Source: Oceanobacillus kimchii X50
GTDB taxonomy: Bacteria > Bacillota > Bacilli > Bacillales > Amphibacillaceae
NCBI RefSeq assembly: GCF_000340475.1
Contig: NZ_CM001792.1
Span: 3,585,253-3,649,252 of the forward strand
Direction: 5' to 3'
DNA: 64,000 nt
Made by a program: the position numbers and the translations under genes
Shown here: piece by piece, positions 52,656 to 61,953 of the stretch
Layout of the letters: every line of letters starts with the position of its first letter
Numbering within the stretch: position 1 is the first letter of the stretch
The notes under the pieces: generated by a model
Told to the model about the DNA's origin: nothing
What the model saw: the letters and a program-made list of their open reading frames with translations, nothing else
Databases searched by the model: none

Positions 52656-52708
52656 ATTAACCGCTCCAATCTTTTTTCAACCTTTACTGGTCAACCTAAT
52701 TACAGACG

Positions 52709-53119
52709 TTAGTATTTCCGATACATCCCTTGTGATTTTGGATAAGTATAACTAAATCCAAATTGTTTATAAAGTTTATCCGCGGATCCATCGGCAATTA
52801 AGCTAACATATGAATCGGGATATGTATGTTTTTCTAAAAAGTTCATAATATGTTCCATAATTAATTTACCTAATCCTTGTCCTTGATAGCCCGGTTTAAC
52901 AACAATATCTACCACCTGAAAGAAAGTTCCTCCATCGCCAATGACTCGTCCCATCCCGATAAATGTTTCTTCATCATATACACAAACAACAAACAATGAA
53001 TTCTTTAGTCCCTCTTCAGATGCTTCGCGCGATTTCCCGCTCATTCCACCTTCCAATCGCAAGTTATTATAATCTACTGGGTTTGGCGGCTCATGCGTGA
53101 TCATATACTGTTCTTTCAT
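52709..53119 (-). CDS. GNAT family N-acetyltransferase
   Basis: A 136-residue compact acetyltransferase. LFVVCVYDEETFIGMGRVIGDGGTFFQVVDIVVKPGYQGQGLGKLIMEHIM contains the acetyl-CoA loop PGYQGQGLG (about 77-85), and the end KLYKQFGFSYTYPKSQGMY is the usual C-terminal strand. Likely substrate: a small amine or protein N-terminus, not determinable. GGGAGGAATTAAGGT precedes the ATG. Confidence 0.88.
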   Translation of the reverse strand: MKEQYMITHEPPNPVDYNNLRLEGGMSGKSREASEEGLKNSLFVVCVYDEETFIGMGRVIGDGGTFFQVVDIVVKPGYQGQGLGKLIMEHIMNFLEKHTYPDSYVSLIADGSADKLYKQFGFSYTYPKSQGMYRKY

Positions 53120-53302
53120 ACCTTAATTCCTCCCTTAAACTAAATCTGACGAAACTCTTCTTACCTTTATTTTAATATATGAATGGAAACTTATCCACGA
53201 AGCAATAACAAACAAAAACAACCAAAATTAAAAATAAACAGAATAAATGATATACTAAAATCAAACACAAATAAAGATATGTTATTCGAGGAGGTATGTT
53301 TC

Positions 53303-54109
53303 TTGAAAGCAGATAAGCATCAAGCATTGATCTCTTTATATGAAAGTAAACACAATGAAAAAGAAAAAGTAAAGTCGCATTATCATGATACTTATCAACT
53401 ATTATATACACTAAAAGGCACTGGTATCTGTACTCTGCACCATCAAGAGTATGCGATGGAACAAGATAATTTTATTATCATCCCTCCTGCAACGGAACAC
53501 TCAATTGCTGCGTCATCAAAAATGACTGTCTTGGTGCTTGAATTTGAAACAGATATATTTGACTCGAATGTACAAGTGGAACTGATTCCCGAAGTATTTC
53601 GATCAGCGCGCGTACAAAAGCTTAGTACATTTGATAGTAGTGAGATTCGTCAGCTACTTCGAAAAATGCTGTATGAACAATCTTATGGTGACAAGTTATG
53701 GGAGACTGGTCTAAAGATATATATGGCAGAGTTATTTTTTATCATTGCACGCTCTTCTCAAGAACCTTCCCAGACGGATATCAATACATTGCGTGTTGAA
53801 CAGCTAAAACATTATATTGATACACGTTATTTTGATATTAAAAATGCAGAAGATATTGCAGACCGAATGGGCATCAGCAAACGTTACATCCAAAGTATTT
53901 TCAAAGAATACTATAATAGTACTCCAATGCAGTACTTGACGGAGGTTCGACTAGGTTTAGTGAAACAGATGTTAGTCGAAACCGATAAAGATATTGTTTC
54001 AATCTGTTTTGAAGTTGGGTTTGAATCGCTATCCACCTTTTACCGATTATTTAAGAACAACGTTGGAGTTCCACCAAATATGTATCGAATTACGCAAAGA
54101 GAACGTTAG
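53303..54109 (+). CDS. AraC family transcriptional regulator of the DUF993/TRAP cluster
   Basis: A 268-residue activator: N-terminal cupin-like sensor (VKSHYHDTYQLLYTLKGTG...FIIIPPATEHSI) and C-terminal AraC double helix-turn-helix (NAEDIADRMGISKRYIQSIFKEYYNSTPMQYL and DIVSICFEVGFESLSTFYRLFKNNVGVPPNMYR). The start is TTG 53303, 7 nt after GAGGAGGT; the long frame from 53183 has no ribosome binding site. It directly precedes the catabolic cluster. A bipartite motif before both downstream units (54179-54221, 60161-60203) is the likely binding site. Confidence 0.85.
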   Translation: MKADKHQALISLYESKHNEKEKVKSHYHDTYQLLYTLKGTGICTLHHQEYAMEQDNFIIIPPATEHSIAASSKMTVLVLEFETDIFDSNVQVELIPEVFRSARVQKLSTFDSSEIRQLLRKMLYEQSYGDKLWETGLKIYMAELFFIIARSSQEPSQTDINTLRVEQLKHYIDTRYFDIKNAEDIADRMGISKRYIQSIFKEYYNSTPMQYLTEVRLGLVKQMLVETDKDIVSICFEVGFESLSTFYRLFKNNVGVPPNMYRITQRER

Positions 54110-54178
54110 ACATGGATATTTTTATCCTTAAGATTTCCAGGCGATGACACAATACGTTATTTCACCTGTTTTTAATTG

Positions 54179-54221
54179 ATTTCCGAAAATGAGAATTTGT
54201 TTCCCCTTCTAATAAGACACC
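54179..54221 (+). promoter_or_regulatory. Bipartite putative AraC operator, copy 1
   Basis: ATTTCCGAAAATGAGA (54179-54194), 15 nt, then TAATAAGACACC (54210-54221). The same two blocks, 14/16 and 12/12 identical with the same 15-nt spacing, occur at 60161-60203 before the TRAP genes. The site lies 49 bp before the first dehydrogenase gene. Confidence 0.65.
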
Positions 54222-54270
54222 TTATATGGTTATGTTTACACTTAACGTAATCAGTTTAGGAGGGAATTAT

Positions 54271-55422
54271 ATGACTACAAATAAGATTGGAATCATTATG
54301 AATGGTGTTACTGGACGTATGGGAACGAGACAACATTTAATACGTTCCATTATGGCAATAAGAGAACAAGGTGGCGTACAGCTAGCTAATGGAGATTATC
54401 TCATGCCTGATCCGATTCTTGTCGGTCGAAATGAGAATAAATTGAAAGCGCTTGCCAGTGAACATTCCATTGAACGATGGACTACTAATTTAGAAGAAGC
54501 ATTGGCAGATGAAAATAACATCATTTACTTTGATTCACAAACTACTTCCCGTCGTGAGGAAGCGATTAAACAAGCTATTGAAGCAAATAAACACATTTAT
54601 TGCGAAAAACCAACCTCAACATCATTAGAAGGATCATTAAGACTAGCGAAACTTGCAAAAGATGCCGGCGTCAAAAATGGCGTTGTTCAAGATAAATTAT
54701 TTCTTCCAGGCGTGATGAAGCTAAAACGATTAATTGATGCTGGATTCTTTGGTGATATTTTGTCTGTGCGTATGGAATTTGGATATTGGGTTTTTGAAGG
54801 CGATTGGCAGGAATGTCAGCGTCCATCCTGGAATTATAAAAAAGAAGAAGGCGGCGGAATTATCGTGGATATGTTTCCGCACTGGCGCTATGTGTTAGAC
54901 CACTTATTCGGTTCGGTGCAAGCACTCTCTACTGTTGCTACTACACACATTAACAAACGTGTCGATGAAGAAGGAAATACGTACGAAGCTACAGCCGACG
55001 ATGCTGCTTATGCAACCTTCGAATTGGAAAATGGTGTAATTGCTAGTGTAAATTCTTCTTGGGCAGTTCGTGTAGATCGTGATGATCTATTAACCATACA
55101 AATTGATGGAACCGAAGCAAGCGCGGTAGCTGGTTTACGAGACTGTAAAACACAGCATCGAGTAAACACTCCAAAACCAGTTTGGAATCCAGACCTTAAA
55201 AACACGATTGATTTTCAAGATCAATGGGAGGAAGTACCAGATAATCAAGTGTTTGAGAATGCATTTAAAATCCAGTGGGAAATGTTCTTAAAACATGTAT
55301 ATCAGGATGACGCTTTCCCATGGGATTTATTAGAAGGTGCAAAAGGTACACAACTTGCAGACTTGGGCTTACAATCTTCACAAGAGCGTCGTTGGCTAGA
55401 AGTACCAAGCCTGGAAGTCTAG
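54271..55422 (+). CDS. Gfo/Idh/MocA family oxidoreductase
   Basis: A 383-residue NAD(P)-dependent dehydrogenase. The Rossmann start KIGIIMNGVTGRMG (about 5-18) is an unusual GxxGRMG variant reminiscent of dihydrodipicolinate reductase. The catalytic motif is HIYCEKPTSTS (about 105-115), and the C-terminal half is the usual beta-sheet substrate domain. ATG 54271 lies behind AGGAGGG. It is the first gene of the catabolic unit, 14 bp before the DUF993 gene, and probably oxidises a sugar, cyclitol or keto derivative. Confidence 0.85.
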   Translation: MTTNKIGIIMNGVTGRMGTRQHLIRSIMAIREQGGVQLANGDYLMPDPILVGRNENKLKALASEHSIERWTTNLEEALADENNIIYFDSQTTSRREEAIKQAIEANKHIYCEKPTSTSLEGSLRLAKLAKDAGVKNGVVQDKLFLPGVMKLKRLIDAGFFGDILSVRMEFGYWVFEGDWQECQRPSWNYKKEEGGGIIVDMFPHWRYVLDHLFGSVQALSTVATTHINKRVDEEGNTYEATADDAAYATFELENGVIASVNSSWAVRVDRDDLLTIQIDGTEASAVAGLRDCKTQHRVNTPKPVWNPDLKNTIDFQDQWEEVPDNQVFENAFKIQWEMFLKHVYQDDAFPWDLLEGAKGTQLADLGLQSSQERRWLEVPSLEV

Positions 55423-55436
55423 AGGAGGCAGTCATA

Positions 55437-56615
55437 ATGAATATCTATTTACCTCATTCGGATGGATCAACGTATTTATATGAATTAGTTAATCGAGAAC
55501 CTTTACCAAAACTCGAAAAAAGTGCCTTTCATTCACGGGTTGCCTATTCAGCTGCGCATGTCGTAGCTGATCCGTTTGGCAGCAACAATCCATTACAAGA
55601 ACCTGCGATTGATTGGGAACTTACTATGCAGTATCGTCATTACCTCTGGTCCCTCGGCATGTCTGTTGCAGAGGCGATGGACACGGCACAACGCGGAATG
55701 GGACTTCACTTTGAACATGCGAAAGAACTCATTACCCGCTCGGTAAAAGAAGCAAAAAGTGTCGGCGGAAATATTGCAAGCGGCGCTGGAACAGACCATC
55801 TGGCTCCGAGTCCAGAAGTACGTCTAGAAGATGTCATTCATGCTTATGAAGAGCAGGTAGCGTTTGTAGAAGGAGCAGGCAGTAAAGTGATTTTGATGGC
55901 TAGTCGTGCTCTCGCAGCTTGTGCTACTTCTGCATCGGATTACGAATATGTATATAACCGTATTCTAAGTCAGGTGTCTCAACCAGTTATTTTGCATTGG
56001 TTAGGGGATATGTTCGATCCGCAGTTAGCGGGCTATTGGGGACATGAAAACTTGGACGACGCGATGGACGTCTGCCTTCGTATTATCCATACACATGCAG
56101 ATAAGATTGAAGGCATCAAACTTTCCTTATTAGATGAGCAAAAAGAAATTACGATGCGCAGAAGGCTACCAGAAAATGTGCGGATGTATACTGGCGATGA
56201 CTTTAATTATACGAAGCTCATCGAGGGAGACAGCCAAGGATATAGCGATGCTTTACTCGGAATTTTTGATGCGATTGCTCCGGCAGCTTCCTCTGCTTTT
56301 CAAGCTTTAGACCAAGGAGATATAGAAACGTATCGTGAACGATTAGATAAAACAACGCCACTCGCTCGCCATATCTTTCAGAAGCCGACATTTGCATACA
56401 AAACTGGGATTGTCTTTCTTGCTTATTTAAACGGACATCAACCTCATTTTCGAATGATTGCTGGAGCAGAAAGCGCACGATCTATTCTACACTTCACAAA
56501 GCTATTTGAACTTGCAGATCAAGCGAATGTGCTAACCGATCCTGAGCTAGCCATTGCACGCATGCAACCAATATTAGAAGTAGCTGGGATTAAGCAATTG
56601 GAGGCTAAAAAATGA
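55437..56615 (+). CDS. DUF993 family protein (dihydrodipicolinate synthase-like aldolase fold)
   Basis: A 392-residue protein of the DUF993 family, distantly related to the dihydrodipicolinate synthase/N-acetylneuraminate lyase TIM barrels. Recognisable segments are GTDHLAPSPEVRLEDVIHAYEEQVAFVEGAGSKVILMASRALA and VILHWLGDMFDPQLAGYWG, with KIEGIKLSLLD holding a lysine that could form the Schiff base. AGAGGAGG precedes the ATG. The start of the next gene overlaps it by 4 nt. A retro-aldol step in sugar-acid breakdown is a reasonable guess, not shown. Confidence 0.8.
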   Translation: MNIYLPHSDGSTYLYELVNREPLPKLEKSAFHSRVAYSAAHVVADPFGSNNPLQEPAIDWELTMQYRHYLWSLGMSVAEAMDTAQRGMGLHFEHAKELITRSVKEAKSVGGNIASGAGTDHLAPSPEVRLEDVIHAYEEQVAFVEGAGSKVILMASRALAACATSASDYEYVYNRILSQVSQPVILHWLGDMFDPQLAGYWGHENLDDAMDVCLRIIHTHADKIEGIKLSLLDEQKEITMRRRLPENVRMYTGDDFNYTKLIEGDSQGYSDALLGIFDAIAPAASSAFQALDQGDIETYRERLDKTTPLARHIFQKPTFAYKTGIVFLAYLNGHQPHFRMIAGAESARSILHFTKLFELADQANVLTDPELAIARMQPILEVAGIKQLEAKK

Positions 56616-57436
56616 GTGTAACTAAACTAGATTTACAGCGATTGAGTTTGAATCAAATCACTACGGAAAATTGGTCATTAGAAGAAGCCATCAATGGCTG
56701 CGTCGATCATGAAATACCTGTGATTTCCGTTTGGCGTCATAAAATTGCAGAAGTAGGATTGAAAAAAGCGAAAAAAATGATTGCTGCATCCGGGCTGAAT
56801 GTTTCCAGTGTTTGTCGGGGCGGTATGTTTCCTGCACTTACTTCCGCAGAGCGGACCGAACGGATAGAAGATAATAAAGTTGCAATTGAAGAAGCAGCCG
56901 AACTAGGAACTGATGTACTCGTTCTTGTCTGTGGTCCATCGCCACATAAAGATATTGCAGAAGGCCGCAAATGGGTGCAAGAAGGCATCGAGAAAATCAT
57001 TCCATTTGCAGAGCAGCATAATGTGAAATTAGGAATTGAGCCGCTTCATCCAATGTTTGCTGCCGATCGTTCCGTCATTACCACTTTAGGAGAGGCAAAC
57101 ACGCTTCAACGCTCGCTCGGTTCTTCTCAAGTCGGGGTTGTTATCGATGCCTTTCATGTTTGGTGGGATCCTTTCTTATATGAAGAAATTGAAAAAGCTA
57201 GAGGAACGATTCTCGGCTATCATGTTTCCGATTGGAAAGTTCCGCTTCCAGATCTATTTAAAGGTCGCTCGATGATGGGAGATGGGGTCATTGATTTACC
57301 ACGCATTCGCCGGGCAGTAGAGGACAACGGTTACGACGGACCAATCGAAGTAGAAATCATTAACCAAGCTATTTGGGATATGCCCGGAGATGAAAGTCTA
57401 GAGCTTATCAAACAACGTTTCTTAACTACTGTGTAA
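56612..57436 (+). CDS. Sugar phosphate isomerase/epimerase family protein (xylose isomerase-like TIM barrel)
   Basis: A 274-residue TIM barrel with the metal-site residues of the xylose isomerase-like family: Glu143 (LGIEPLHP), Asp179 and His182 (VIDAFHVWWD), His204 (GYHVSDWK) and Glu247 or Glu249 (IEVEII). Relatives isomerise or epimerise keto-sugars or cleave 3-keto-glycosides. It is translationally coupled to DUF993 (4-nt overlap) and with the neighbouring dehydrogenases forms a plausible oxidation/isomerisation/aldol sequence. Confidence 0.85.
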   Translation: MSVTKLDLQRLSLNQITTENWSLEEAINGCVDHEIPVISVWRHKIAEVGLKKAKKMIAASGLNVSSVCRGGMFPALTSAERTERIEDNKVAIEEAAELGTDVLVLVCGPSPHKDIAEGRKWVQEGIEKIIPFAEQHNVKLGIEPLHPMFAADRSVITTLGEANTLQRSLGSSQVGVVIDAFHVWWDPFLYEEIEKARGTILGYHVSDWKVPLPDLFKGRSMMGDGVIDLPRIRRAVEDNGYDGPIEVEIINQAIWDMPGDESLELIKQRFLTTV

Positions 57437-57660
57437 AAAAGCTTTACTGCGCGTTACTTACTGGATAAAACGGCTTTCGGTGTAGCAAGTATAGGACAGA
57501 TTTTTTCTTCTAGAACTAGGACGCAATGTCACGCGGATGATAGCTAAAATAAGCGTAAGAAATATACGCAGAATCCTTGAAAATCAAAAATCGATTTTCT
57601 GCGTGCGGTGCAATGCTGTCGAGGTCTTCCTTGTCCTGAGGGAGTGAGGCATAGGTAGAC

Positions 57661-57736
57661 CCCCGATGCATAAGCATCCGGAGGCTCACCAGCCGCCTCT
57701 GGATAAGCGGAGTATATTTCTGAAGCGAGTTTTTCA
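57661..57736. repeat. REP-like repeat B, copy 2
   Basis: CTCTGGATAAGCGGAGTATA then TTTCTGAAGCGAGTTTTTCAA, preceded by GATGCATAAGCATCCGGAGGCTCACC in pieces. It shares the core GGATAAGCGGAGTATATTTC with 37797-37880. It splits the catabolic cluster in the 354-bp gap 57437-57790, which is otherwise featureless. Confidence 0.6.
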
Positions 57737-57790
57737 AATCCGATTCAAGGTAAACTTTAACCCAATATTTTTAAAGGAGGGTTTCATACG

Positions 57791-58882
57791 ATGGAGTCAA
57801 CGCATCATACTGACTTTGAACCGATTCATCATCAGGAAAATCCCGTTAAACCAAATACATTGTTTATCGCTGCTTGTGGATTGGAACATGGCCACATCTA
57901 TAGTATGTGTAAAGGTATGAAGAAAGCAGGTGCAGTGATTAGCTGGGTATGGGATAAAGACCCAAATAAAATAGCAGCTTTTCAAGAAGAATTTCCCGAA
58001 GCGAAGACAGCTTCTTCTCTAAACGAAATCTTACAAGATCAAGGGATTCAAATGGTCGCCTGTGCTGCCATCCCTTCTGAGCGTGGTCACATTGGTCTAC
58101 GTGTACTTGATGCAGGAAAGCATTTCTTTTCAGCGAAAACCCCATTTAAAACTCTTGAGCAACTACATGCAGCGAGAGAAAAGGTGAACGAAACTGGTCT
58201 AACATGGGCTGTGTTTTATAGTGAACGATTGCAAGTCGAATGCAGTGGTTTTGCAGAACAATTACTGGAACAAGGTGCAATTGGTGATGTCATCCAAGTC
58301 CTTGGATTAGGACCCCATCGTTTAAACATAACAAACAGACCAGAGTGGTTCTTTCAAAAAGCATATTATGGAGGAATCATAAGTGATATCGGAAGTCATC
58401 AAATAGAACAATTTCTCTGGTTCACCCATGCAAAAGACGCAACCATCCAAAGCAGCACAGTTCGGAACTTTGCCCACCCAGAGCATCCAGAATTTGAAGA
58501 TTATGGTGATGTTCATTTAATTGGAGATAATGGTGCCATGCATTATTTCCGTGTCGACTGGTTCACGCCAGACGGATTAAGTAATTGGGGAGATGGACGT
58601 ACCACTATCTTAGGCACAGACGGTTACATTGAATTACGAAAATACGTCGACATTACGAGTAACTCAGATGGTGAGCGTTTATATTTGGTCAATCATGGTG
58701 GAGAAAGGCTATACGACGTCAGAGGAAAAGTTGGTTACCCTTACTTTTATCGGTTGGCACATGATATTCTAGAGAACACTTCCACCGCAATGCCGCAAGA
58801 ACATGCATTTAAGGCAGCCGAGCTTTGCCTGTTAGCACAACACCGTGCAGATACACAGAAGAAAGAAGGTGGCATTCGTTGA
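57791..58882 (+). CDS. Gfo/Idh/MocA family oxidoreductase with atypical AKTP motif
   Basis: A 363-residue family member. The N-terminal Rossmann segment TLFIAACGLEHGHIYSM (about 23-39) is unusual (CGLEHGHI). The normally invariant EKP catalytic motif reads HFFSAKTPFKT (about 112-122): Lys is kept but Glu is replaced by Ala. DIGSHQIEQFLWF and GERLYLVNHGGERLYD follow. AAAGGAGG stands 10 nt upstream of the ATG. The stop overlaps the next gene's TTG start by 4 nt. It may act as a dehydrogenase with altered specificity. Confidence 0.82.
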   Translation: MESTHHTDFEPIHHQENPVKPNTLFIAACGLEHGHIYSMCKGMKKAGAVISWVWDKDPNKIAAFQEEFPEAKTASSLNEILQDQGIQMVACAAIPSERGHIGLRVLDAGKHFFSAKTPFKTLEQLHAAREKVNETGLTWAVFYSERLQVECSGFAEQLLEQGAIGDVIQVLGLGPHRLNITNRPEWFFQKAYYGGIISDIGSHQIEQFLWFTHAKDATIQSSTVRNFAHPEHPEFEDYGDVHLIGDNGAMHYFRVDWFTPDGLSNWGDGRTTILGTDGYIELRKYVDITSNSDGERLYLVNHGGERLYDVRGKVGYPYFYRLAHDILENTSTAMPQEHAFKAAELCLLAQHRADTQKKEGGIR

Positions 58883-60072
58883 AACAAACATGTGATATTG
58901 TCTTAGTCGGCATCGCCGGATATGGCGAAATTTACTTACAAGCTTTAGAAGAAAGAGGATACCTGGCTTGGGTTAAGGGTGTCGTAGATATACAGCCTGA
59001 ACGCAGTACCTATTTTTCTAAACTAGAAGCACTAGGAATTCCTTGTTATTTATCCCTTGATGAATTTTACAAACAAGCTTCTGCGGACTTAGCGATTATT
59101 TCTAGTCCCATTCATTTACATGCACGACAATCGATTACTGCAATGGAAAATGGCAGTAATGTTCTTTGTGAGAAACCAATTGCTGGATCATTAGAAGAAG
59201 CCAATCAAATGCGCGAAACAAGAGATAAAACCGGACGCTTTTTAGCTGTTGGGTTTAATTGGTCGTTCAGCACGCCTGTACAGCAATTAAAAAAGGACAT
59301 ACAAGAAGGACGGTTCGGAAAGCCATTACGTGGGAAAAGTCTCGTGCTATGGCCTCGAAATAAACAGTACTTCCAGCGCTCCAATTGGGCAGGCAAACGC
59401 CTCGGCCCAAACGGGGAAGCTATATACGATAGCATCGCTAATAACGCAGCATCCCACTTCCTCCACCATCTCCTTTATGTATTAGGAGATACAACCAAAC
59501 AAAGTGCGAAAATTGAAAGTTTAAAAGTAGAGTTATACAAAGCGAATCCTATCGAAACTTTTGATACATGTGCGTTACGAGCGAACACAGAACAGTCTGT
59601 AGAATTGGTATACCTCGTTTCTCATGCGGTCGATTCTACAATTGGTCCCAATGTTACTTTAGAATGTGAACACGCCACGATTACCTATGAAGCAGGAGGC
59701 AATATGCAAGCTGTGTTTAAAGATGGAGCAACGAAAAGTTACGGAGATCCTGAGGCTGCACATTCTCAGAAGCTAGATGTGTGTATTCAAGCTGTGTTAA
59801 ACGAAGAAACCTCCATCCCTTGTAGTATAGAAGCTGCATATTCACATTTAATTAGTATTGAATACATACATCGATCAATTTCGAAAGTCCCACATTTTCC
59901 TGCGTCAATCATAAAACAAGATGCTCATACACAACAAACATACGTGCACCAATTAGAAGAAAACTTTTTATCTTGTTACGATGCGTATAAGCTCCCAAGT
60001 GAAATGAACATTCTTTGGTCGCAGCAACCAACAACGATTCAAATTCCCGAAAATAGCTATCCATACGAATAG
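58879..60072 (+). CDS. Gfo/Idh/MocA family oxidoreductase
   Basis: A 397-residue dehydrogenase: Rossmann motif VLVGIAGYGEIYLQAL (about 8-23), catalytic NVLCEKPIAGSLEEA (about 95-109), then GFNWSFSTPVQQLKKDIQEGRFGK. The start is TTG 58879 (TTGA overlap with the previous stop), with GAAGGTGG ahead. It has an extended C-terminus compared with its two cluster neighbours. It is the third dehydrogenase of the cluster and the last gene before the TRAP unit. Confidence 0.85.
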   Translation: MKQTCDIVLVGIAGYGEIYLQALEERGYLAWVKGVVDIQPERSTYFSKLEALGIPCYLSLDEFYKQASADLAIISSPIHLHARQSITAMENGSNVLCEKPIAGSLEEANQMRETRDKTGRFLAVGFNWSFSTPVQQLKKDIQEGRFGKPLRGKSLVLWPRNKQYFQRSNWAGKRLGPNGEAIYDSIANNAASHFLHHLLYVLGDTTKQSAKIESLKVELYKANPIETFDTCALRANTEQSVELVYLVSHAVDSTIGPNVTLECEHATITYEAGGNMQAVFKDGATKSYGDPEAAHSQKLDVCIQAVLNEETSIPCSIEAAYSHLISIEYIHRSISKVPHFPASIIKQDAHTQQTYVHQLEENFLSCYDAYKLPSEMNILWSQQPTTIQIPENSYPYE

Positions 60073-60160
60073 CAAAAACACGATTAAAATGTCCGGACTA
60101 TACATAACAAGTAGTTTGGACATTTTTACATCCAATTCCCGCTTTTGTCCGTTTTTCTTT

Positions 60161-60203
60161 ATTTCTGAAATTGAGATAGTAATTCTTATATTAATAAGAC
60201 ACC
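60161..60203 (+). promoter_or_regulatory. Bipartite putative AraC operator, copy 2
   Basis: ATTTCTGAAATTGAGA (60161-60176), 15 nt, then TAATAAGACACC (60192-60203), matching copy 1 at 54179-54221 in sequence, spacing and orientation. TATAAT at 60224-60229 could be the -10 box of the TRAP operon. Confidence 0.65.
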
Positions 60204-60207
60204 GTTT

Positions 60208-60222
60208 TTGAAAGCGCTTAAA
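60208..60222. promoter_or_regulatory. cre-like site in TRAP operon promoter
   Basis: TTGAAAGCGCTTAAA fits the cre consensus WTGNAANCGNWNNCW except at one fixed position. It lies between the AraC motif and the TATAAT box, where CcpA would block the promoter. The rest of the 321-bp gap 60073-60393 shows nothing else. Confidence 0.6.
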
Positions 60223-60393
60223 ATATAATTATCTGAAAATACTACCCAATCTATCCATAAAATATTTGGAATGAATATCTCTTGGATAGATATCGAAATT
60301 TATCCGGGTGTTAATGTCTGTTAGCCCTCTTCTTTACGTTCTTCTTACGGACGTTTACGCACTGTGATTTACAATGATGGAAGGAGTTTGTAC

Positions 60394-61416
60394 ATGAAAC
60401 TTTACTCAATAAAAAGAGGTTTACTGATTAGTACGTTGCTGTTAGCATTCTTCTTTCTAAATGCTTGTTCCGCTACAGAAAATGTAGCATCTGGTCAAGA
60501 ACAAACAACAACGTTGACACTAGCTCATATTCATAATGAAGCAAGCCCTGTATATCAAAGTTTAGAAGAGTTAGCAGAAAAAGTAGAGAAGAAAACAAAT
60601 GGATCGGTAAACATCAAAATCTATACAGATGGAGTTCTAGGAGAAGAGACAAAAGTGATGGAACTTGTACAAAATGGCGTCATCGATATGACCAAAGTAA
60701 ATGGTGGAGTGATATCTCAATTTGATGAGACATTTTCTGTTTTTAGCCTCCCTTATGTCTTTCGAGATGATGCACATTTTCGTCAATTTATGGAAACGGA
60801 TACAGTGAGCCAAATGTATGAAGATCTAGAAGAAGTACAATTACGTGGAATCACATTTTATGATGCTGGTGCACGAAGTTTCTATACTGCAGACACGAAG
60901 ATTGAAACGCCTGAAGACTTGAGAGGACTTAAAATTAGAGTAATGAACAATGTAACTGCCATCGATATGGTCGAGTTGCTTGGTGCTTCGCCAACACCAA
61001 TGGGCGCAACAGAAATATATACGAGCTTGCAACAAGGGATTATCGATGGCGCGGAAAGTAGCCCGATTGCATTAACGGATGCTAATCATGGTGAAGTTGC
61101 GAAACAATTTTCGTTTGATGAACATACTAGAATACCAGATTTCCTGATTATGAGTGACGCAGCATGGAATAAATTAGATGCGACCGAACAACAGGCTTTA
61201 GTCGAAGCTGGTCAGGAGAGTACAGAAGCACATAATGAAAGATGGGATCAGATGATTGAAGACAGTATGGCCCAAGCAGAAGAAGAAATGGGTGTAGAAT
61301 TTTCCAATCCTGATCAAGCACCATTCCGAGCATTAGTAGAACCACTGTTAAAAGAACAACGAGAAGCAAATCATGCGATTGACGCATTGCTTAAAGAAAT
61401 AGAAGCAATAGAGTAA
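60394..61416 (+). CDS. TRAP transporter substrate-binding lipoprotein (DctP family)
   Basis: A 340-residue lipoprotein: signal with lipobox LNAC (Cys25), then the DctP fold: LTLAHIHNEASPVYQSLEELAEKVEKKTNGSV, and the LRGLKIRVMNN loop whose Arg usually binds a substrate carboxylate, then TEIYTSLQQGIIDGAESSP. It captures an organic or sugar acid outside the membrane for the DctQM permease. ATG 60394 follows GGAAGGAG. The first gene of the dctPQM unit, preceded by the AraC-type motif and a cre-like site. Confidence 0.9.
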   Translation: MKLYSIKRGLLISTLLLAFFFLNACSATENVASGQEQTTTLTLAHIHNEASPVYQSLEELAEKVEKKTNGSVNIKIYTDGVLGEETKVMELVQNGVIDMTKVNGGVISQFDETFSVFSLPYVFRDDAHFRQFMETDTVSQMYEDLEEVQLRGITFYDAGARSFYTADTKIETPEDLRGLKIRVMNNVTAIDMVELLGASPTPMGATEIYTSLQQGIIDGAESSPIALTDANHGEVAKQFSFDEHTRIPDFLIMSDAAWNKLDATEQQALVEAGQESTEAHNERWDQMIEDSMAQAEEEMGVEFSNPDQAPFRALVEPLLKEQREANHAIDALLKEIEAIE

Positions 61417-61446
61417 CGGAAGTAATGAAAGTTTGGAGGAGTTCAA

Positions 61447-61953
61447 GTGAAGAAAGTAAAACGCTGGATTGATTTAGGACTGTTAACCATTACCAGCATC
61501 TTAATCTTATTTTTAGTAGTCGCAGCAATATGGCAAGTGTTCACAAGATTCGTATTGCAAGACCCTAGTATTGTCACTCAGGAAGTGTTACGATTTTCGT
61601 TAATCTGGGTAGCAGTAATTGGTGCTGCTTATGCATTTGGTCAAGATGAACATTTATCTCTTACCTTTTTAAGAGATAAGATAACTGGTCAAGCTCATAA
61701 AATCTTACGTTGGTTCATTGATATGCTCGTCATTGTATTTGCACTATTTGTGATGGTGATTGGTGGTTTTAATATTGCACAACCAACGATGGCGGAACTG
61801 TCACCGATTTTGAATATGCCAATGGGATTAGTATATGGTGTTCTTCCAATTTGTGGGGTCATCATCATTTTCTATCAAATCATCCATATTTCGGAACGCC
61901 AGGGCATCGATCGCTCCAATTCATTTGAAAAGGGTGAGAATACATGGATGTAA
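61447..61953 (+). CDS. TRAP transporter small permease (DctQ family)
   Basis: A 168-residue, four-helix membrane protein of the DctQ family (VVAAIWQVFTRFVLQDPSIVTQEVLRFSLIWVAVIGAAYAF). GTG start behind TTTGGAGGAG. It overlaps the DctM start by 10 nt. It joins DctM to form the sodium-driven TRAP permease. Confidence 0.9.
   Translation: MKKVKRWIDLGLLTITSILILFLVVAAIWQVFTRFVLQDPSIVTQEVLRFSLIWVAVIGAAYAFGQDEHLSLTFLRDKITGQAHKILRWFIDMLVIVFALFVMVIGGFNIAQPTMAELSPILNMPMGLVYGVLPICGVIIIFYQIIHISERQGIDRSNSFEKGENTWM

Noticed and set aside
57666-57920. ORF overlapping the start of the 57791 oxidoreductase
   Set aside because: It arises from repeat B and runs out of frame into the real gene; no ribosome binding site.
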